Assembly (NCBI GenBank): GCA_029932015.1
Contig: JAOZQW010000011.1
Coordinates: 1 to 17,206 of the forward strand
Direction: 5' to 3'
Source: Candidatus Fermentibacteraceae bacterium
GTDB taxonomy: Bacteria > Fermentibacterota > Fermentibacteria > Fermentibacterales > JCC-6
Length of the DNA stretch: 17,206 bases
Shown here in pieces: positions 13,679 to 17,206 of this stretch. A program made the translations under genes and the position numbers. The notes beneath the pieces were generated by a model. It was not told the origin of the DNA. It saw only the letters and a program-made list of their open reading frames with translations, and ran no database searches. Numbering within the stretch: position 1 is the stretch's first letter; every line of letters begins with the position of its first letter.

Positions 13679-14074
13679 CTACCAGACGTGAAGCAGCACT
13701 TCGCCGCCTACGTTCTGTCTGCGGGCTTCCGCGTCTGTGAGAATACCTCTGGGGGTCGTGAGTATGGCCATTCCGCGACCAGCCATGACCCTTGGTATGT
13801 CTCCAGCACCGGTGTAGACTCTGCAGCCCGGTTTGGAGATCCTCTTGATCCCCACAATGAGCGGCTGGTTGTTCCGGTATGCGAGGTAAACCCTCAGAAT
13901 TCCCTGCTTGCCGTCATCGATCTTCTTGAAGCCGCGGATGAAACCCTTGTTGTAGAGGGTCTGGGCGATTGCGGTCTTGAGAGTCGAGGCCGGTATGTTG
14001 ACCAGCTTCAGTTCGGCCTTTGATGCGTTCCTTATTCTGGTAAGCATATCGGCAATGGGGTCTGTCATCGACAT
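13679..14074 (-). CDS. rpsH: 30S ribosomal protein S8
   Basis: S8 binds helix 21 of 16S rRNA and in E. coli represses the spc operon. I start it at ATG 14074 (131 residues, the usual length) because AAGGAGG lies 8 nt before it; the frame is open further upstream into rpsN but without need. It reads MSMTDPIADMLTRIRNASKAE, then IPASTLKTAIAQTLYNKGFI, and ends with GRGMAILTTPRGILTDAEARRQNVGGEVLLHVW-type sequence; the terminal VW is diagnostic. The Cys common in the final GGEVLCxVW is Leu here. Confidence 0.97.
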   Translation of the reverse strand: MSMTDPIADMLTRIRNASKAELKLVNIPASTLKTAIAQTLYNKGFIRGFKKIDDGKQGILRVYLAYRNNQPLIVGIKRISKPGCRVYTGAGDIPRVMAGRGMAILTTPRGILTDAEARRQNVGGEVLLHVW

Positions 14075-14087
14075 GTCATCAGCCTCC

Positions 14088-14273
14088 TTACCAGCTTGCC
14101 TTGCGTACACCCGGGAGCAGACCCCTGTTGGCCATGTCCCTGAAGCATATCCGGCAGATTCCGTATTTCCTGAGGTATGCCCTCGGCCGTCCGCAGATGG
14201 AGCACCTGTTGTACTTCCTCACCTTGAACTTGGGGGTCCTCTTCTGTTTCTCTACCAGAGCCTTTTTAGCCAT
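14088..14273 (-). CDS. rpsN: 30S ribosomal protein S14, zinc-binding type Z
   Basis: S14 helps assemble the small-subunit head. At 61 residues it is the short zinc form. Cys24-x2-Cys27 ([14 protein letters not shown]) and Cys40-x2-Cys43 ([19 protein letters not shown]) make the zinc site, and the tail ends RKASW as usual. ATG 14273 has a G-rich GGGGGTGA upstream. It lies 3 nt after rplE and 13 nt before rpsH, the standard place. Confidence 0.97.
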   Translation of the reverse strand: MAKKALVEKQKRTPKFKVRKYNRCSICGRPRAYLRKYGICRICFRDMANRGLLPGVRKASW

Positions 14274-14276
14274 TCT

Positions 14277-14846
14277 TCACCCCCTGCTACTTTCCGCTTT
14301 TCGGAAGGGCATACCGAGGAGCGTAAGCAGCTCGAGGCCCTCTTCATCTGTCGGTGCGGTTGTGACTATGGTGATGTTCATACCCCTGAACTTGTCGATC
14401 TGGTCGACATTGATCTCAGGGAATATGGCCTGTTCCTCGACACCGAAGTTGAAGCTCCCGCGTCCATCAAATCCTTTAGGGGAAAGACCCCTGAAGTCTC
14501 TAACCTGAGGAAGCGAGAAAGTGATTAGTCTGTCAAGAAATTCCCACATGCGATCATTCCTCAGGGTTACAAAGACACCAATTGGCATCCCCTCCCGGAG
14601 GCGGAAACCTGCAACGGACTTCCTGGCCTTTGATGTGACCGTGGCCTGTCCGGTGATCGATGTCATCTGCTCGGAAGCGTTCTTCAGATTGTTCGCGTTG
14701 TCAATCGCCTCCTTGCCCAGGCCCATATTGACCACTACTTTCGTGATCCTGGGGACCTGATTCACGTTCTCGTATTCGAAATGCTTCCGGAGCTTCGGTA
14801 TCAGCTCATCGCAGTAGACCTGCTCGAGCCTTGGCTTCGTTCTCAT
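14277..14846 (-). CDS. rplE: 50S ribosomal protein L5
   Basis: L5 contacts 5S rRNA and P-site tRNA in the central protuberance. The 189 residues (family about 179) include [17 protein letters not shown] (31-47), [27 protein letters not shown] with the family signature, [34 protein letters not shown], and [16 protein letters not shown] near the end. The last few residues (KAESSRG) are an extra tail. ATG 14846 is preceded by AGGAGG. The gap to rplX is 12 nt. Confidence 0.97.
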   Translation of the reverse strand: MRTKPRLEQVYCDELIPKLRKHFEYENVNQVPRITKVVVNMGLGKEAIDNANNLKNASEQMTSITGQATVTSKARKSVAGFRLREGMPIGVFVTLRNDRMWEFLDRLITFSLPQVRDFRGLSPKGFDGRGSFNFGVEEQAIFPEINVDQIDKFRGMNITIVTTAPTDEEGLELLTLLGMPFRKAESSRG

Positions 14847-14858
14847 CCGTCAGTCCTC

Positions 14859-15176
14859 CTAACCACCGGTGATCGTCTCACCGCATGATCTGCAGTGTCG
14901 GACGAGACGCCCCTCATCATCACGCTCACGGCTGATGCCGCTCGGCTGACCGCACCCGGGGCAGACTACCCTGAGATTGGAGACGTGAATGGGAGCTTCC
15001 TTCTCGATTATCCCGCCCTGCTGATTGCGGGACGAGGGTTTGGTGTGTCTCTTGATAAGGTTAAGGCCCTCTACGATGGCCCTCTGATCACTGGCGAAGA
15101 CTTTGAGGACCTTGCCGTCCCTGCCCTTGTCTACACCTGTGAGAATCCTCACCTTGTCGCCTTTTCTGATATGCAT
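14859..15176 (-). CDS. rplX: 50S ribosomal protein L24 with a C-terminal Cys-pair ribbon
   Basis: L24 is an early assembly initiator of the large subunit. The 105-residue protein has the KOW motif KGDKVRILTGVDKGRDGKVLKV (5-26, written here as its family core), then EGLNLIKRHTKPSSRNQQGGI and EAPIHVSNLRVV. The C-terminal part adds Cys72-x2-Cys75 and Cys95-x2-Cys98, a likely zinc ribbon found in a subset of bacterial L24. ATG 15176 overlaps the rplN stop by one base (TGATG), with GGAGGTGA before it inside rplN. Confidence 0.96.
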   Translation of the reverse strand: MHIRKGDKVRILTGVDKGRDGKVLKVFASDQRAIVEGLNLIKRHTKPSSRNQQGGIIEKEAPIHVSNLRVVCPGCGQPSGISRERDDEGRLVRHCRSCGETITGG

Positions 15177-15541
15177 CAGATCACCTCCGGCGCGAGTGAG
15201 ACGATCTTCATGAAATGCGTACGGAGCTCTCTGCCGACCGGACCGAATATTCTCGTCGCGACCGGTTGATAGGTTTCATCGAGGATGACCGCCGCATTAT
15301 CGCCGAACCTCACGGATGTACCATCCGGGCGATTGAGCTCCTTGCGGGTCCGGACAACGACAGCCCTGCGCACTTCGCTTGCCTTGACGGCTCCGTCAGG
15401 AAGCGCCTCTTTGACGGTGACGACGATAACGTCTCCAATAGTGGCATACCTCCTGCGCGTGCCACCGAGCACTCTGATACACTGTACGATGCGGGCACCC
15501 GAGTTGTCCGCGACCTTCAGTTTGGTTTCCTGCTGGATCAT
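15176..15541 (-). CDS. rplN: 50S ribosomal protein L14
   Basis: L14 forms an intersubunit bridge with 16S rRNA. The length of 121-122 residues is conserved in bacteria. It starts [20 protein letters not shown] and has [46 protein letters not shown] and [22 protein letters not shown], all diagnostic. ATG 15541 is preceded by AGGAG. It is 9 nt after rpsQ and shares one base with rplX. Confidence 0.98.
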   Translation of the reverse strand: MIQQETKLKVADNSGARIVQCIRVLGGTRRRYATIGDVIVVTVKEALPDGAVKASEVRRAVVVRTRKELNRPDGTSVRFGDNAAVILDETYQPVATRIFGPVGRELRTHFMKIVSLAPEVI

Positions 15542-15550
15542 CGCGAACTC

Positions 15551-15814
15551 CTAACGGGCCCTCTCCACGACTTCGAGCAGACGCCAGCGTTTCTTTCTGG
15601 AGAGGGGACGCGTCTCCGCGATGGTGATCGTGTCCCCCACGCTGCACTGATTCTCTTCGTCGTGGACATAGTATTTGCTGGTGGTTCTGAAGCGCTTCTT
15701 ATAAACGGGATGTGCTTTGAGAGATACAACCTCAACCACGACAGTCTTGTCCATGGCATCGGATACAACTGTACCCTTGAGGACTCTCCTATTCCCTACT
15801 CTGGTTTCAGCCAT
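15551..15814 (-). CDS. rpsQ: 30S ribosomal protein S17
   Basis: S17 is a primary 16S rRNA binder with an OB fold. The 87 residues include [21 protein letters not shown] (9-29, the family signature), [21 protein letters not shown] and [21 protein letters not shown]. This is the typical bacterial length. GGAAGG lies before ATG 15814. The gap to rpmC is 2 nt, so the rpmC stop falls between the ribosome-binding site and the ATG. Confidence 0.97.
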   Translation of the reverse strand: MAETRVGNRRVLKGTVVSDAMDKTVVVEVVSLKAHPVYKKRFRTTSKYYVHDEENQCSVGDTITIAETRPLSRKKRWRLLEVVERAR

Positions 15815-15816
15815 AT

Positions 15817-16038
15817 CTAACTTCCTTCCCCTGGCGTCCCGGCTTCAAGCCCGAGGTCGAACTCACGGAGAACCGTGATGGTTCGAGCCAGGTCTCTGCG
15901 GGCTATCCGCATTCGCAGGGGATTGTCCAGCTGCTGAGTGGTTCCCCTGAACCGCAGATTGAAGAGTTCCTGCCGCAATTCACGGACACGCTCTTCAAGC
16001 TCATCGCGGTTCATAGAGCGAAGCTCGTGAGCTTTCAT
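15817..16038 (-). CDS. rpmC: 50S ribosomal protein L29
   Basis: L29 sits at the peptide exit tunnel next to L23 and takes part in docking export and folding factors. The 73 residues form the expected helical hairpin: [38 protein letters not shown] (20-39, signature) and [19 protein letters not shown] short tail ([11 protein letters not shown]) extends past the usual end. ATG 16038 follows GGGAGGAAC at a rather long spacing. Gaps to rplP and rpsQ are 2 nt each. Confidence 0.97.
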   Translation of the reverse strand: MKAHELRSMNRDELEERVRELRQELFNLRFRGTTQQLDNPLRMRIARRDLARTITVLREFDLGLEAGTPGEGS

Positions 16039-16040
16039 TT

Positions 16041-16460
16041 CTACAGTTCCTCCCTGTCCCTGACCACGAATCTGGTCTTCACCGGGAGCTTGTGACCCGC
16101 GAGCCTCATGGCCTCTTTGGCGAGCTGAATGTCAACACCCTCCAGCTCGAACATCATCCTCCCGGGCTTGACTACGGCTACCCAGTGGTCCACCGCGCCC
16201 TTGCCCTTACCCATTCTGGTCTCCGCCGGAGTGGAGGTGACCGGTTTATCGGGGAAGACCCTTATCCAGACCTTACCACCGCGTTTCACATGCCTGGTCA
16301 GGGCTACCCTTGCGGACTCGATCTGGGCGCTGGTGATCCAGCCCGGATCCATAGCCTGGAGACCGTACTCTCCGAAGGAGACCTTGCCGCCGCCCTTGGT
16401 CCTGCCGCGCATGCGGCCCCTGTGCTGCTTCCTGTACTTCGTTCTCTTTGGCATCAGCAT
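16041..16460 (-). CDS. rplP: 50S ribosomal protein L16
   Basis: L16 helps position tRNA in the A and P sites. The 139 residues start [19 protein letters not shown], close to the ML-xPKR opening of E. coli and B. subtilis L16, which favours ATG 16460 over the ATG two codons later. [22 protein letters not shown] (30-51 region) and [20 protein letters not shown] (69-88) are the signatures; Arg82 matches the hydroxylated Arg of E. coli L16. AGGTGA precedes the start. It is 5 nt after rpsC. Confidence 0.98.
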   Translation of the reverse strand: MLMPKRTKYRKQHRGRMRGRTKGGGKVSFGEYGLQAMDPGWITSAQIESARVALTRHVKRGGKVWIRVFPDKPVTSTPAETRMGKGKGAVDHWVAVVKPGRMMFELEGVDIQLAKEAMRLAGHKLPVKTRFVVRDREEL

Positions 16461-16465
16461 TTAAG

Positions 16466-17128
16466 TCACCTGGCTTCCGTCTGCCCGGATACCGGGAACT
16501 CGTGGACCTCACCATGGTAGATCCAGACCTTGACACCAACGGTGCCGTATGTGGTTTTTGCTACATCCTTTGCGAAGTCAATGTCCGCCCTGAGCGTGTG
16601 AAGGGGGACCCTGCCCTCATGGTATGTATTCACTCTGGACATCTCGGCTCCGCCGAGTCTTCCTGAGCAACAGACCTTAATGCCGAGGGCACCATCGGTC
16701 ATGGCGTCGCGAATGGCCATTCGCATGGCTCTCCTGACGGAGACCCTGCCTTCGAGCTGACGTGCGATCTTATCCGCTACAAGAACGGCATCACACCTGT
16801 CCTTGCGGATCTCCTGCACCTTGGCTTTCACGGCCTTGCCGCCGACAAGAACCTTCAGCTCGTTGGTCAGGCGGTCGATATTGCTGCCCTTGCTGCCGAT
16901 GACCTGACCCGGTCTGGCGGTCCAGATGACAACTTCGACCTCCTGGGGCTTCCTGAGTATCTCGATGCGGGATACACGGGCTTTCTCGAGCCTGGACATG
17001 AGATACCTGCGTATCTCTGCATCCTCGGTGAGATAATCGGCATACCGTTTACCCCTCGCGAACCAGGTCGAGTCCCATCCGCGGCTGATACCGAGCCTGA
17101 GGCCGATAGGATTGGTTTTCTGACCCAT
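16466..17128 (-). CDS. rpsC: 30S ribosomal protein S3
   Basis: S3 lies at the mRNA entry tunnel of the small subunit and has helicase activity with S4 and S5. I start it at ATG 17128 (220 residues, MGQKTNPIGLRLG) because AGAGGA lies 6 nt before it and the family starts this way, although the frame is open to the window edge. The KH type II domain has the GxxG-type loop VIGSKG (76-81). The C-terminal domain has RRAMRMAIRDAM (132-143) and GIKVCCSGRLGGAEMSR (149-165). The family often has longer C-terminal tails. It is the first complete gene of the operon in this window. Confidence 0.98.
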   Translation of the reverse strand: MGQKTNPIGLRLGISRGWDSTWFARGKRYADYLTEDAEIRRYLMSRLEKARVSRIEILRKPQEVEVVIWTARPGQVIGSKGSNIDRLTNELKVLVGGKAVKAKVQEIRKDRCDAVLVADKIARQLEGRVSVRRAMRMAIRDAMTDGALGIKVCCSGRLGGAEMSRVNTYHEGRVPLHTLRADIDFAKDVAKTTYGTVGVKVWIYHGEVHEFPVSGQTEAR

Positions 17129-17206
17129 GCTATTCCTCTCGTCCCGGTGTGGCTGTCTCATCGGTGTTGACAAGTTCATCGACAAGCAGTTTGAAGCGCT
17201 GCTAAA
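17129..17206 (-). other. Window edge upstream of rpsC, expected place of the rplV 3' end
   Basis: rplV (L22) would be expected just here. One frame is open for 23 codons (from Gln to Glu-Glu, acidic near the end) and stops at TAG 17132-17130, one base before the rpsC start. That frame also has a TAG at 17204-17202, two bases from the window edge. The peptide does not show the usual L22 ending, so I cannot call rplV from this piece. Confidence 0.3.

Noticed and set aside
14075..14110. Longer start for rpsH at 14110
   Set aside because: The AAGGAGG site lies 8 nt before ATG 14074 and the family starts at MSMTDPIADML.

Overview
The window looks like chromosomal DNA from a Gram-negative bacterium, probably an uncultured lineage of the FCB type. 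Two predicted lipoproteins with lipobox signals, a predicted outer-membrane beta-barrel ending in Phe and a SecG/SecY pair point to a diderm cell. A small free-standing FlgD-like Ig lipoprotein is common in FCB-type candidate phyla. A desulforedoxin-like protein and a DUF6485-like Cys-rich protein suggest anaerobic life. The taxonomic placement is inference and I cannot name a species.

Layout. (1) 1-818, minus strand: the 5' part of secG (cut by the window edge) and a cytosolic-looking zinc amidase. (2) 889-2910, plus strand: a tightly packed three-gene set of lipoprotein, beta-barrel protein and diacylglycerol/lipid kinase. The kinase can only be completed by using a CTG start at 1939. (3) 3055-3995, plus strand: a short lipoprotein, a second lipoprotein gene broken by an in-frame TGA, and an open-frame remnant. 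(4) 3992-5194: a segment bounded by two copies of an exactly 53-nt palindromic element. Between them are a HAD phosphatase (minus strand) and, divergently, a two-gene Cys-rich operon (DUF6485-like plus a desulforedoxin-like protein with a four-Cys tail). (5) 5191-17206, minus strand: a long unbroken ribosomal operon read from right to left: rpsC-rplP-rpmC-rpsQ-rplN-rplX-rplE-rpsN-rpsH-rplF-rplR-rpsE-rpmD-rplO-secY-adk-map-infA-rpmJ-rpsM-rpsK-rpoA-rplQ, with pfkA appended 19 nt after rplQ.

The ribosomal block joins the 3' half of S10, then spc, then alpha in the standard order with no internal terminator that I can see. It uses stop/start overlaps (rplN/rplX, rpsE/rpmD, rpmD/rplO, rplO/secY, adk/map). 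rpsD is absent between rpsK and rpoA, as in Bacillus. Several proteins are the zinc-binding forms (S14, L36, L24 with a C-terminal CxxC pair, Adk with a four-Cys LID). The operon appears to end at the second 53-nt palindrome.

The most notable signal is the pair of 53-nt palindromes at 3992-4044 and 5142-5194. Their arms are nearly identical, their total length is the same, and their inner stems differ by compensatory base-pair changes while two mismatch positions are kept. Both lie at convergent gene ends and contain stop codons. They look like members of a structured repeat or bidirectional terminator family. No CRISPR array, tRNA, rRNA, transposase or phage module was seen.
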